Source: Erythrophleum ivorense (Eukaryota > Streptophyta > Magnoliopsida > Fabales > Fabaceae). From it: a stretch of DNA of 64,000 nt. Shown in pieces: positions 42,162 through 54,527 of the stretch (position 1 is its first letter; each line of letters starts with the position of its first letter). The notes beneath the pieces are model-generated. The model did no database searches. It worked only from the letters and a program-made list of their open reading frames with translations, and had not been told where the DNA came from. The stretch spans positions 6,037,501-6,101,500 of the forward strand of contig JAIUCV010000076.1 in NCBI GenBank assembly GCA_026724425.1, read 5' to 3'. Position numbers and translations under genes: made by a program.

Positions 42162-45100
42162 GGACCTTGTTAGTGGGCGGTTTTGAGTCCCACGTGTTGT
42201 TTGACTCGGGAGCATCTAATTGCTTCATTACTCCGGAGTGTGCCGAGAGAAGAGGCATCCAGAGTAGCACTATGAGCATGCGGGTTTGGTCAAGGTGGCT
42301 GGTGGAGGATTCTTGGCTACTTCGGGCCATGCTAGAGTAGTGGATGTTCATATTGCGGGGCAGTCGATGCCAGCAGACTTAGTCATCAGTCCGATGGAGC
42401 TATATGATGTCATTCTGGGGATGGATTGGTTGGCGTATTACCGAGTTCATCTGGATTGCTATCGAGGCAGAGTGGTCTTCGAGCGGGATGCAGGGAGGTT
42501 GGTTTATCAGGGTGTTACACCGACTTTCGGGAGTCTTGTGATCTTGGCTATTCAGGCTGTGCAGATGATAGAGCGTGGTTGGGTGGAGTATTTTGCGACG
42601 ATTGTGATGTCGGAGTCCAGTGATGAGGTGGCTTTGGAGGACATTCGATTTGTTCAGGAGTTCCAGGATGTGTTTCGGTCACTGAAGGGATTACCACTAT
42701 CTCGGTCTAATCCTTTCACTATTGAGCTAAAGCCGGGGACAGCTTTGATATCGAAGACACCTTACAGGATAGCGCCAGCAGAGTTGGCAAAGCTGAAGAA
42801 GCAGCTAAATGACCTTTTGAGCAAAGGTTTTATTTGGCCGAGTGTTTCACCATGGGGAGCGCCAGTGTTGTTTGTGAAGAAGAAGGATGGCAGTTTCTGG
42901 TTGTGCATCGATTACCGGGGGATTAACCGAGTCACAATGAAGAACATGTACCCTCTCCCGAGGATTGATGAGTTGCTGGATCAGCTGAGGGGTGCTACTT
43001 GGTTCTCCAAGATTGACTTGGCATCTGGATATCATCAGATTCCGATAGACGAGATATGGGCATTTTGAGTTTGTTGTCATGCCTTTTGGTTTGACTAATG
43101 AGCCGGCAGCTTTCATGAGGTTGATGAACGACGTGTTCAGGGAGTTTGTGGACGTGTTCGTTATTATCTTCATAGATGACATTTTGGTGTATTCGAGGAG
43201 TCCAGAGGAGCATTTGAGGCTGGTTCTAGAGAAGCTTCGAGAGCATAAGTTGTATGCTAAGTTGAGCAAGTGCAGTTTCTGGCAGAGAGAGATGGGTTTT
43301 CTTGGCCACATTGTTTCTGCAAAGGGAGTTTATGTGGATCCAGCGAAGATTGAGGCTATCAGGGATTGGCCTAGACCGAGTAGTGCTACCGAGATCAGGA
43401 GATTCCTGGGTTTAGCAGGCTACTACATGAGGTTCGTCAAGAGCTTTGCGAGTATGTCGTAGCCGATGACGAAGTTGACTGGCAAGGATGTTCCATTTGT
43501 GTGGTCGCGGGAGTGCGAGGAGAGCTTTGCGAAGCTCAAGGATAAGTTGACTAGTACACCAGTGTTGGCATTACCCGAGCCGGGTAAGCCTTATACGGTG
43601 TATACAGATGCTTCAGGAGTTGATCTTGGTTTTGTCCTGATGCAGGAGGGCAGAGTGATTGCTTATGCTTCGAGGCAGTTGCAGGGCAACGAGCGTAACC
43701 GCCCTACGCATGATCTTGAGTTGGGAGCGGTGGTCTTCGCGCTTAAGATATGGAGGTCTTATTTATATGGCAGGGCAGTGCAGATCTTTACTGATCAAGA
43801 GTCTGCAGCATATTTTCACTCAGCCTTTGCTGAATGGGAGATAGACGCGTTGGGTTGAGTTTCTGGCAGACTATGACCTGGAGATTATCTATCATCCGGG
43901 CAAGGCCAATTGGTGGCAGACGCGTTGAGTCGACGGAGAGTTGATTCAGCTCGAGAGCAGGATGTGGAGGCCTTGGTGAGCGAGATTAGTACTTTGCGTC
44001 TTTCTGCTATTTCTGAGGAACCTTTGGGCTTGGAGTCAGTTGATCAGGCGGATCTACTCAGTAGGATCAGAGTGGCTCAGCAGAGTGATCAGAGTTTGAT
44101 TGATGCATCGCGAGCAGCTGGATCCGAGTATCAGGTCTCTGCGAATGGGACGATTTTGGTTCGTGGTCGGGCTTGTGTACCCATGTTAGAGGAGTTGAGA
44201 CAACAGATTTTGGGAGAGACTCATGCGAGCAAGTTCTCGATTCATCCAGGTACGACCAAGATGTACTGTGACCTCAAACAGTATTATCACTGGGTCGGGA
44301 TGAAGAGAGATGTGGCTGATTGGGTTGTGAAGTGCAAACGTGTTCGTTGGTCAAGGCAGAGCATCAGGTCCCAGGTGGTCTTCTGCAGAGTTTACCCATT
44401 CCATAGTGGAAGTGGGATATGATCACGATAGATTTTGTAGTGGGATTACCTATCTCACGGACTTTTGATGCTATTTGGGTGATTGTGGATCGGTTGACCA
44501 AGTCATCAGCTTTCTTGGCCATTAAGAAGACAGATGGAGCTGCTGTTTTGGCTAGGAAATTTGTGCGAGAGATTGTGAGGCTGCATAGTGTGCCAGCCAG
44601 TATTGTGTCAGACAGGGATCCGAGATTCGCCTCCGAGTTTTGGAGGGCGTTTCAGACAGAGACGGGCACCAAGGTGCATATGAGTACGGCATATCATCCA
44701 CAGACATATGGGCAGTCAAAGAGGACTATTCAGAGTTTGGAGGATTTTCTGAGGATGTGTGTATTGGATTGGGGTGGCCATTGGGCTGATCATCTGTGTT
44801 TGGCAGACTTTGCCTACAACAATAGTTATCAGGCGAGTATTGACATGGCTCCTTTTGAGGCTTTATATGGGAGGCCATGTAGGACACCTTTATGTTGGAT
44901 CCAAGTGGGGGAGAGCAGCATTTATGGAGCTACTTTTGTTCAGGAAACGACGGAGAAGGTCTGTGTTTTAGGGTTGAACATGAAGGAAGCTCAGGATAGA
45001 CAGAAGAGTTACGCTGATAGGCGGAGACGAGAACTTGAGTTTCAGGTTGGAGATAGATTATATCTCAATATGGCTATGTTGAGGGGTCCTAACAGATCCA

Positions 45101-45480
45101 TAGCTGGGAACAAGCTCAGTCCGCGGTTTATGGGTCCGTTCCCGGTGGTAGAGAGAGTTGGACCAGTGGTGTATCAGTTGGAGTTACCACTGATTATGAG
45201 GGTATTTCACAAGCTGTTTCATGTCTCGATGTTAAGGAAGTGCCTTCATCCTTCAGAGGAGTTAGTGGCTAAGATTCCAGAGGATCTTAGGCCATATTTG
45301 ACGGTTCAGGCGGTTCCTGTGAAGATTCTCAAGAGGAGAGTCAAGGTTCTGCGGAACAAGAGGGTGCCGTTGCTGAGAGGCTTGTGGGACTGTAGCGGTA
45401 CAGAGGAGGAGACTTGGTAGCCAGAGGCAAAGATGAAGCTGAAGTTCAGGAAGTGGTTCGACAAGCAAGTCGTGAAGTGA
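42162..45480 (+). pseudogene. TEK-C pol (multiply broken)
   Basis: Protease LFDSGASNC. A frameshift near 42270. RT part to SGYHQIPIDE at 43060, where about 32 bp are missing. RT resumes at MPFGLTNEPAAF (43079) with intact FIDDILVY. TAG at 43460-43462. RNase H YTDASGVDLG. Shifts near 43795 and 43905. Integrase HHCC is damaged (VVKCKRV). The integrase core from 44419 has IDFVVGLP and SDRDPRF, but YGQSKRT where DGQSERT is expected, so the catalytic Glu is Lys. Chromodomain ETW, TAG (45418-45420), PEAKMKLKFRKWF. Confidence 0.9.
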
Positions 45481-46088
45481 GCTTCTTTCGTCTTTGTGGT
45501 TCTGTTTTAGCTTGGTGCTATGTTGTTGTTGTTGTTGGTTTCTGTATTTTCGTTTTCGTTGTAACGATATACGTTTTTGAGATTTATAAGATGGATTTTG
45601 CCTTATATTTCTCTGTGTTTTGGATGTTACGAGTTGTTGACCAGTTTTGGGTCGTGAGACAGTTCTAGTCAGATATGTTATAGGCGTTTCAGATTATTAC
45701 TCTTTACGTTTTGGGAGATAGTGTTCTCCAGCAGACTCAGCTGAGTGTAGGAGCCTCAGTATGAGTGACTTATCTTAGTGTAGTAGCCTCAGTATAAGTG
45801 GTTAGGGGTTTTTACTTACTAGTGGCTGACGAGTCGCGTAGTGAGTATCGAGAGGATAGTGTTTCTCTTGGGGAGGCGGTGGTTCTCCTGCATTACCTTT
45901 GGAGATAGTGTTCTCCGGCATACTTATATGGGTATAGGAGCCCCAGTATAAGTGGTTTGAGCTTTGAGTTAAGAGTAATGATGTCAGGACACATGCATAT
46001 AACATAGGATTATATGTGAGTCTCGGGGATCAGGTGAGGATCTCTTGTAGTATGGCCAGGTGGGCCGGGGTTGTCGTCTTTGGTGGAC
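45481..46088 (+). other. TEK-C 3' UTR with stem-loops
   Basis: No ORF. Hairpins of the TEK-D type lie at 45714-45729 and 45901-45916 (GGAGA-TAGTGT-TCTCC) and 45851-45868 (AGAGGA/TTCTCT with a G-T pair), plus a diverged one near 45872. A separate motif, AGCCTCAGTATAAGTGG, recurs three times between 45745 and 45960. Confidence 0.65.
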
Positions 46089-46108
46089 GTGCACTACTAG
46101 AAAACAGG

Positions 46109-46670
46109 CTTCTTGCGACGGAACCTTGCGACGGAATTATTTCCGATGACTTTGCTACGGATTTGCGATGACTTTGCTACGGATTTGCGACGGAATTTGA
46201 AACCAACGCAAATCCATCGCACATTTGCGATGGAATTATTTCCGTCGCAAATTTGCGACATACTTGCGACGGTTTTGCGACGGGTTTGCGACTTAGATGA
46301 AAAGTTATAGCAAATCCGTCGCAAATTTGCGAGGGAAAATATTCCGTCGCAAATTTGCGATAGCTTTGCGACAGACTTGCTAGTAAACAAAAATCATCGC
46401 AATTCCGTCGCAAGTTTTCGATGAATTTGCGACGGAATTGCGAGGAAAAGTTGGTGGCCGACATCCGGAGCGGTTCGGTACGCACGTGGTAAATGAGTTT
46501 CACCTAATCAATTGCGATGGACTGTTTCCGTCGCAAAGCTGTGGCAAAGCTGTCGCAAGGTAGTCGCAATTCCGTCGCAAATGAAGGATATGTCGCAAAT
46601 CCGTAGCAAACGGCTAAAAAAATCCCTCGCAAATCCCTAGCAAATCCCTCGCAAATCCGTAGCAAAAAAT
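46109..46670 (+). repeat. CACTA-1 5' subterminal repeats
   Basis: About 25 copies of TTGCGACGG-like words (TTTGCGATGG, TTTGCGAGGG, CTACGG variants) in both orientations, often as facing pairs such as TTTGCGACGG...CCGTCGCAAA. In En/Spm such repeats bind TnpA; that role here is inference. Confidence 0.85.
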
Positions 46671-46679
46671 TTTCAGCTC

Positions 46680-46687
46680 TATAAATA
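46680..46687 (+). promoter_or_regulatory. TATA box of the CACTA-1 TNP2 gene
   Basis: TATAAATA, about 127 bp before the ATG and right at the edge of the subterminal repeats. The equivalent in CACTA-2 is at 63688-63695 (minus). Confidence 0.65.
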
Positions 46688-46813
46688 ACCATCGTGAATT
46701 CATAACATTCACACAAACTAACAAGAAATTTTAGAGAGAAGAGGAAAAAAAGAGAAGAAGAGAAAAAAAAAAAAAGAAAAAAAGAGAGCGAGGGAAAAAA
46801 AAAACACAAAAAA

Positions 46814-49800
46814 ATGAGTTACAGAATATATGAGTTACGAAGCTGGATGTACAATCAAAGAGATCCAGGGACCGGCGAAGTGAGGGGAGAGTTTATTGAA
46901 GGATTACATGGATTCTTTAACCAAGCATCAAACCAACCCCAGGCAATGCAAACTGGTAAAATATTTTGTCCCTGTAAGAAATGTGGGAACAAAAAATATG
47001 TTGCTATTGATACTGCGAAAACACATGTATTTAATAGAGGATTTCTAGCAAACTATTATGTGTGGTATTTTCATGGGGAAAATCATTATAATACTACTCA
47101 TTATGATGCGGGAAATAGTGGTTCAAGTCAAGGGGTTGAAGAACATAATTATAACGCTAGTTATGATTATGGTCATCCTGATATATTAGTGGGAAATGAT
47201 ATTGGGTATCAGCAAGGAAATAGGTTTCATGATATGGTTACGGATGCATTTCATGAAACTACACCTGTTCTTGCTGATAATCCTATGGAAGAAATTTTGG
47301 AAGAACCCAACATTGAAGCACAAAAGTTTTATGATATGTTAGATGCTGCAAATCAACCACTTTATGATGGGTGTAGAGATGGACTTTCTAGATTGTCACT
47401 AGCAGCTAGGATGATGACAATTAAAAGTGAAGATAACAGCAGCGAAAGTAACATGGATAAGTGGGCTGGACTATTTCAAGAGTATTTACCGGAAGATAAT
47501 CTTTCTGCTGGTAATTACTATGAAATACAAAAGTTGGTTGCGGGTCTTGGGTTACCATATGAAATGATTGATGTATGCATTGACAATTGCATGATTTTCT
47601 GGAAAGATGATGATAAGCTGCAGGAATGTCGATTTTGTGGGAAGCCGAGATACAAACCCACTACTGGAAGGAGGCGGGTCCCTTACCAACGTATGTGGTA
47701 CTTGCCAATCACTGAAAGATTGAAACGGTTATACCAATCGGAAATGACGTCAGCGTCAATGAGATGGCATGCAGAACATTCCACACAACATGGAGAGATA
47801 ACACATCCCTCAGATGCAAAGGCGTGGAAACACTTTCAGACGGTACATTCAAACTTTGCTAATGAGTCCAGAAATGTTTATCTTGGATTATGCACAGACG
47901 GATTTAGTCCATTTGGTATGTCCGGGAGGCAATATTCGCTATGGCCCGTCATACTGACGCCATATAATCTTCCGCCGACAATGTGCATGCAGCGAGAATT
48001 TTTGTTCTTAACCATTTTAGTGCCAGGTCCAAAGCATCTGAAGCGATCCCTAGATGTATTCCTCCAACCTTTGATTGATGAGTTGAAACAGTTGTGGTAT
48101 TCGGGTGTCTGCACCTTTGATTATTCACAGCAACAAAACTTCAACATGCGCGCAGTATTATTGTGGACGATTAGTGATTTTCCAGCATATGGAATGTTGT
48201 CGGGGTGGACTACGCACGGAAGACTATCGTGTCCACACTGTTTGGGTAGGACAGAAGCATTTCAGCTGAGGAATGGAAGAAAACCATGTTGGTTTGATTG
48301 TCACCGTCGTTTTCTTCCTATCAATCATAAGTACCGAAAAAGCAAGGACTTATTTACGAAGAACAAGGTTGTCCGTGGTCCTCCTCCGGATTATCTTTCG
48401 GGACAGGATTTGCTTGATCAGATTGATTATTATGGTGGTGAGGAAACATGCAAACGTGGGGGCAATTGGCATTGTACTGCAAACATGCCCGACAGATATT
48501 CTCAAGAACACAATTGGCACAAAATGAGTATATTTTGGGAACTCCCGTATTGGAAAGACCACCTTTTGCGACATAATCTTGACGTTATGCATATCGAGAA
48601 GAATTTTTTCGATAACATCATGCATACCATTTTGAATGTCCAAGGAAAAAGTAAAGACAATATGAAATCGAGGCTGGATTTAGAAGAAATATGCAAAAGA
48701 AGCGAGTTGCATATTACTAGAGATGGAAAACAGCCAATTCCAAACTTTCGATTGTCTCCCGACGCGAAGAGAGCTTTGTTTGACTGGGTTGCCTCAGATG
48801 TCAAATTTCCTGATGGCTATGTTTCCAAATTCTCACGATGTATAGAGCAAGGACAAAAATTTTCTGGTATGAAGAGCCACGATTGCCATGTTTTCATGCA
48901 GCGATTACTACCATTTGCATTACAAGAACTATTGCCGTCTCATGTCCACGGAGCAATTGCAGGTAAACAAGTATTTACAATATTTCAATTCGTTTACTTG
49001 AGTTTATGTACATATATAATTAATTAATTAAATATGTTTTTATTAATATTTTTAATTATTGTGTTTAATTATATATTGAAGGTATTGGGGCATTTTTCCG
49101 AGATCTTTGCACGCGAACATTGACAGAAGACGGAGTAGAGAAGTTACAAAAAAACATTTCTATCTTGCTATGTAACTTGGAGAAAATCTTCCCTCCTTCG
49201 TTCTTTGACGTAATGGAGCACCTACCGGTGCATTTACCTTATGAGGCGGCTCTTGGGGGCCCTGTGCAATTCAGGTGGATGTACCCATTCGAGCGTTTTA
49301 TGGGACACTTGAAGGGAAAGGCCAAAAACCTTGCAAAAGTTGAGGGATCTATTGTACAAGGAAGTTTGACTGAGGAAACATCTAACTTCGCGTCTTACTA
49401 TTTTAGCCCAAATGTGAGAACAAGAAGAACCGCTACAAAACGATACGATGATGGAGGCGTTGCACCTGCATATAGGCATGTTGTCCCCAACATCTTCAAA
49501 GAAATAGGCAGACTTGGTGGAAAGTTGAAGGAAGATACGTGGGATCATAAACATTGGAGTGCGGCTCACAATTACATATTACGTAATCTGGAGGAAGTGC
49601 ACCAATTTGAGAGGTAACTTGTTATAATACTCTTTCCTAATTATGTATTCAAACGTTTTTAATTATATATATTATAAATATATATATGACTTGCGGATTT
49701 TTGTGCAGAATATTTGATAATCAGATCCGACAGACATTTCCTGATTTACAAGAACATGAGTATGAGTTGTACAGAGAACGTGATTTTGCTGGATGGTTAA

Positions 49801-50697
49801 AATACTATGTAAGCGCTCTTCAAATTAAATATATACAAACTAAGTAATATATATTTAAACTTAACACTAAATTTGATTATATAGTGTAATGATCGATTGC
49901 ACCATTAATTTCTTTATATATAGGTGACAAATGGATATCATCCGGAACAAATACCGTTATGGTTGCATGAAATTGTTCACGAACCAACAGGAAAGATCAC
50001 AACGGCACCAATGTACTGCACTCGCGGATACGTATTCCATACGTACAAGCATGGCATGCGGAAGTCGACAGCAAATTACGGTATTCATGTCTCGGGCGAA
50101 ACAGAATTCTATGGAGTTTTGCAAGAGATCATCGAGGTCACCTACCCAGGAATTATCAATTTGAAATGTATTATGTTCAAATGTGATTGGTATGATCCGA
50201 CACTTGGTCGAGGGGTTCGCAGAAACGAGACGTTAGGTGTCACCGACGTTAATGCCAACCGGAAATTTTCCAAATTCGAACCATTCATCCTTGCATCGCA
50301 AGCAGAGCAAGTGTGTTTTATTCCTTATCCTCGAATTAGGCAAAAACGGGAGACTTGGTTATCGGTTATCAAGGTCAATCCACGAGGTTGTGTAATCGGT
50401 TTAGACGATGATGTGGCTATGCAACATGAAAGAGTTGCAGAAGTATCAAACCCAATTGAATCCACAGAACATATCATCCACGTGGATCCCGATAACAGAG
50501 AAGTAGAAGACGTCGTTGACGATACAAGCGATGATGGAGAGTCCGATGAATTTGAGGAGCCTCCTACTGATGACGACGAACAGGAGCATAGTGAAAACTC
50601 ATATGTATCTGAAAAGGATGTTGAAAATGAGTTTGATTGTTTGTTCAATTTGGTTTTGACGATGTGTTTGAAAATAATTATTTGTTTTTTTTTTTAA
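46814..50697 (+). CDS. TNP2-type CACTA transposase (CACTA-1, open)
   Basis: Four exons with proper splice sites: 46814-48962, 49082-49613, 49709-49808, 49924-50697; about 1183 residues. The N-terminus (MSYRIYELRSWMYNQRDPGTG, CPCKKCGNKK) is the transposase-associated domain. The central region with YLGLCTDGFSPFG and GPKHLKRSLDVFLQPL is the TNP2 transposase family (Transposase_21). Exon 2 is the DUF4218 region (HLPVHLPYEAALGGPVQFRWMYPFERFMG). Exon 4 is DUF4216 (YGVLQEIIEVTYPG..LFKCDWYD type) with an acidic tail. Versus CACTA-2 the stop is lost (TGA to TGT at 50638-50640), adding about 19 hydrophobic residues. It cuts and rejoins the element ends, probably together with a TnpA-like protein. Confidence 0.92.
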
Positions 50698-50707
50698 TTA
50701 CATTAAA

Positions 50708-50912
50708 GCTTTTTGCGACGGAATTGCGACGGATTTGCGATAGAAACAGTCCCGTCCAACGCAAATCCGTCGCAAACTTGCGATGGAATTGCGACGGAAC
50801 CAATCCTATCCATCGCAATTCCGTCGCAAGTTTGCGATGGAATTGCGAGGAAAAAATACATTTCCATCGCAATTCCATCGCAAGTTTGCGATGGAATTGC
50901 GATGGATTTCAT
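50708..50912 (+). repeat. Internal TTGCGACGG cluster 1 of CACTA-1
   Basis: About ten motif copies in both orientations, just after the TNP2 stop. Mostly GATGG variants. The same motif as the subterminal arrays. Confidence 0.8.
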
Positions 50913-51252
50913 AGATTTAGGGTTTAGGGTATCTATTTTTCTTATATGAATGGTTTAGGGTAATATGATCTTAGTTTACACTCTATCCCTATACCGTAAA
51001 AGCTTTTTACTAACTAACAAATGTTTCTATTCCACTTTTTTACATATAAAACTCATTCAAGCGTAAGACGTATTAAACATTACAACATATTTCATCGACC
51101 GAGAACGATCATATATATTCATATGTACCAATTGATTACTAGCTATATTCATATTCCTATTCACATACTAATAACAATATATATTCAATATTGTTACCAT
51201 AACTAGTCCGGAGTCATAACCGTAAACCCTAAACTCTAACCATAATTGTTTC
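50913..51252. other. Spacer in CACTA-1 without gene
   Basis: AT-rich sequence between the two internal repeat clusters. It contains two GGTTTAGGGT/ACCCTAAA-like telomere-type words and nothing else recognised. Confidence 0.4.
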
Positions 51253-51536
51253 CTCGCAAATCCATCGCAAGTTTGCGATGGAATTGCGATGGAATTGCGA
51301 GGAAAAACTACATTTCCATCGCAAGTCCATCGCAAGTTTGCGATGGATTGGCGAGGAAAACGAAGAAATCCCGCACTTTTTTCACGCAAAAAAATTGAAT
51401 TGCGCGGATTAGGTTTTTCTTCACATTTCCTCGCAATTCCATCGCAAACTTGCGATGGAATTGCGATGGAAATGTAGTTCTTCTTCGCAATTCCATCGCA
51501 ATTCCATCGCAAACTTGCGATGGAATTGCGATGGCC
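51253..51536 (+). repeat. Internal TTGCGACGG cluster 2 of CACTA-1
   Basis: About twelve GCGATGGAATTGCGA-type copies in facing orientation, ending just before a GC-rich block upstream of the TNPA-type gene. Confidence 0.8.
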
Positions 51537-51639
51537 GTTAATCCTATTTATACGCGGTTTCGGGTTTGAGCGGCGCTCAAACCGACCGCCCCAAACCCTA
51601 AACTCGCCATCCTCTCCGGCCGCCCTACTCGCAATCCAG

Positions 51640-52240
51640 AATTTCCTCTCCGGCCGCCTGCCGCCGGCTTCTTCTCGCGACGCCGGACTCTTCCTCTCCC
51701 CTCCGGCCGCCTGCTCCTCTTCTTCCTCCCGCGCGGCCGCCTCTTCTTCTCCACCTCCGGCCGCCTGCTTTTCTTCTTCCTCCCGCGCGGCCGCCTCTTC
51801 CTCTCCCCTCCGGCCGCCTCTTCCTCTCCCCTCCGGCCGCCTCTTCCTCTCCCCTCCGGCCGCCTGCTCCTCTTCTTCCTCCCGCGCGGCCGCCTCTTCT
51901 TCTCCACCTCCGGCCGCCTGCTTTTCTTCTTCCTCCCGTGCGGCCGCCTCTTCCTCTCCCCTCCGGCCGCCTCTTCCTCTCCCCTCCGGCCGCCTCTTCC
52001 TCTCCCCTCCGGCCGCGTGCTCTTCTCCGGCCGTTCTTCTTCTCTCCGTCGCAGATCGAGATTCCTTCCCGGTCGAGCTTCCCTTCTCGGGCCGCCACTC
52101 TTCTATCCCGGTCTCATCTCACCGAGGCGGATTCCCGCGCCTCCGTTCTCTCGCTCAGCCGCCGCCGTCGTCTCACGCCGTCGTCTCACGCCGCCGCCGC
52201 CGTCGCCGCCGCCGTTATCGCGCGTCACCACCGGTAATGT
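51640..52240. repeat. GC-rich tandem repeat block of CACTA-1
   Basis: Repeats of CTCTCCCCTCCGGCCGCCT and TCCTCCCGCGCGGCCGCCT alternate to about 52020, followed by CGCCGCCGTCG repeats. Long ORFs exist on both strands only because of composition. It lies upstream of the TNPA-type gene and may be its 5' region. CACTA-2 differs here in repeat number. Confidence 0.75.
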
Positions 52241-52251
52241 GTCGGAATTGA

Positions 52252-52789
52252 GATTAGTTGTAATGGAATGGTTTAGATTAGTTGTAGATTCGGAATGGTT
52301 TAGAATGGTTTAGATTAGTTGTAGATTCGGAATGGTTTAGATTAGTTGTAGATTCGGAATTGAGATTAGTTGTAGATTCGGAATTGTTTATCTTATCAAA
52401 ATTTTTGATTGGAATTGAGATTACAACAAAATTCGGAATTGTAGATTTTTTAGGTATAAAACACAATTTTTTAGTGGAATTGATATTAGTTGTAGATTCG
52501 GAATTGTTTAGCTTATCAAAATTTTTGTTTGGAATTGAGATTACCGCAAAATTCGGAATTGTAGATTTTTTTAGGTTTAAAACCAAAAGTTTCTATTGGG
52601 TATCAATTTCATATACCGTTCGGACTGAACCCGAACGGTTCCTAACCGAACCCGACCCCGTCACATGCCTAGTATTGTTACCCTATTAAACATTTCCGAC
52701 CACTAAATTCCATGTTAGTTGTAGACACTTTTTTTTTTTTTTTTACTTTCTATATGCATATTTTGAATATTATTTTTTTTTTTTGGCAG
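52252..52789. other. Region with 29-bp and about 118-bp local duplications
   Basis: TTTAGATTAGTTGTAGATTCGG units repeat at 52250-52385, then a unit with TTATCAAAATTTTTG..GGAATTG..TTCGGAATTGTAGATTTTT is present twice (about 52383-52465 and 52500-52585). No gene; probably leader or first intron of the downstream gene. Confidence 0.5.
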
Positions 52790-54527
52790 ATGGGTGATAG
52801 TTACATGGACTATTTGAGTCAGGGAGGAGGCGGTTCACGTGGTTCTTCTGGACGTGGCGGTTCTTCTCGCCGTGGCGGTTCTTCTGGCCGTGGCCATGGT
52901 GGTTCGGCATAGCGTTCCGTTCCCCAGACTTCTGGCCATGGTGGTTCGGCATCGCGTTCCGTTCCTCCGACTTCTGGCCATGGGCTCACTTATAGCTCCC
53001 ACGCTTCTACGGAGCAGCGTACACGGTCTCCATCTCCGCCCGCTCAAACGTCGCCCCCACATATTCCGGACGCAGATCCGACCATGATTCAGTCCACTAG
53101 AGAGGCATTTTATGCATCTATTAGGGACATTTTATATGAGCCTGGTCATCATCTTCTCCCTCATCTTCATACACACCGTCCGCCGAACACCTTATGGTAT
53201 ATGTATATTTTTTTAAAAAATTTTAGTTTTAGTTTTTGTTTTATTTTATATTTCACATTTTATCAATCTTAATTCTAATGTTTTTTCTCTTCAGGTTTAA
53301 CGACGATCCATCCGTCGCTTCCGCAGTTACGGAAATCTTTGAAAAAGATTTCAAAGAACCTCATGCCCGGTGGAAAGATGTACCAGAGTATGTCATCGAC
53401 CGTTGGTTCGGTACCTTCGCTGTAAGTCTTAACATGAGTTTAATTTACTTTTTCAAAATTCGATTCATTTTTTTTAATCTAATATTATATGATTAATTTT
53501 TATATTTTGTTTAAGCGTAAGTATCACTGGGATGCTGGCTTTACCGGGATGGTTCACGAGGAGTTCAGAGCCAAAGTCAGGCAGCGATTGCCTGATATGG
53601 TATCACGTTGGAAGCAGAGTTGGATCAAAAAGGGAGATAAGGCCATGCCTTACTGGTTCGACGTGAATGTTTGGAAGGGCTTAGTTGCATTTTGGCAGGA
53701 TCCTGATCACCAGACCAGAAGCGGGAACAGCAAGTCGGCTCGAATGAAGAGTAAAAACTCTACACATCGTTCGGGCCGAACTTCATTCAGAGCCCGAGGC
53801 CGAATGCTCGTAAGTTTTCTTTATTTCCTAATTGTTTTTTATATTACTTATTTTTATCATTCTTATCATATATAAAATTATTTTGAAAGCCGAGGAAAAG
53901 GGAGAGTCAGAGACTGATTTGCTAGCGGTTCTCGCGTACACAAAGCGAAACCCGGATGGCACTTTCTTGGACGAAGACTCGGAGGAGCTTTACAACGACG
54001 TTAACTCCAAGCTAAAAGAAATGACTCAGAATGATGATCCCGAGAGTATAGCTTATGGTCCTGTTGAGCTATCTACGTCTGTGAGGAACAAAGTTTTTGT
54101 TGAGGTAATTGTTTTTATTTTTTTTTCATATTATTTCAATTCATATTTATATTATATTATCAATTTGTTTATTTAACTTTTTTTTTTTTTTCAAATCGCT
54201 CCCCGTAGAAAGGGACAAATTAGAGGGATTGGTTCTCTCCAATCCCAAATCGATACTGGGAGTGGTTCTCTTCGTTGTTCCGCTTCAAGTCCGTTCCAGG
54301 ATCCCCGGGAGGTTGCTGAGATAAAGGAGGAGCTAACTGCAACAAAGACGAAGTTAGCATGCTATGAAGAGCTATTCGGCTATTTGGGCGCTAACGATCC
54401 GAAGCTCCTCGAGATTATGAGGCGCCACTATCCAGACAACCAGCAATTCCAGAGCGGAAGCAGCGGAGGGGATGCAGCAGAAGGTGGAGGTGGATCAGCG
54501 GGCCGTGGACAGTCTCCTGAATTTTAG
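52790..54527 (+). pseudogene. TNPA-type gene of CACTA-1 (splice sites broken)
   Basis: Exons by comparison with CACTA-2: 52790-53196, 53295-53421, 53516-53809, about 53889-54104, about 54202-54527. Exon 1 begins MGDSYMDYLSQGGGGSRGSS and has Gly/Ser/Arg repeats with a TAG in frame (52907-52909) that CACTA-2 shares. Exons 2-3 carry the plant En/Spm Transposase_24 signature (WKDVPEYVIDRWFG, YHWDAGF, KSARMKSKNSTHRSGRTSF). The last exon has a coiled coil (EIKEELTATKTKLACYEELF). Acceptors of exons 4 and 5 are mutated relative to CACTA-2 (GAAG/GCC to GAAAGCC; TTTCAG/ACC to TTTCAAATC). A functional product is unlikely. Confidence 0.8.

Noticed and set aside
46109..46670. Regular short repeats that might suggest a CRISPR array or centromeric satellite
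   Set aside because: Copies vary in spacing and orientation, lie at both ends of a CACTA element, and carry no unique equal-length spacers. They are subterminal transposon repeats.
51520..52251. Long Ser/Ala/Pro-rich ORF (243 codons) and its opposite-strand Arg/Gly/Glu-rich partners, also 57862-58755 and 58328-59071
   Set aside because: Open on both strands because of a GC-rich repeat without stop codons. It is not kept in frame between the CACTA copies and shows no domain.
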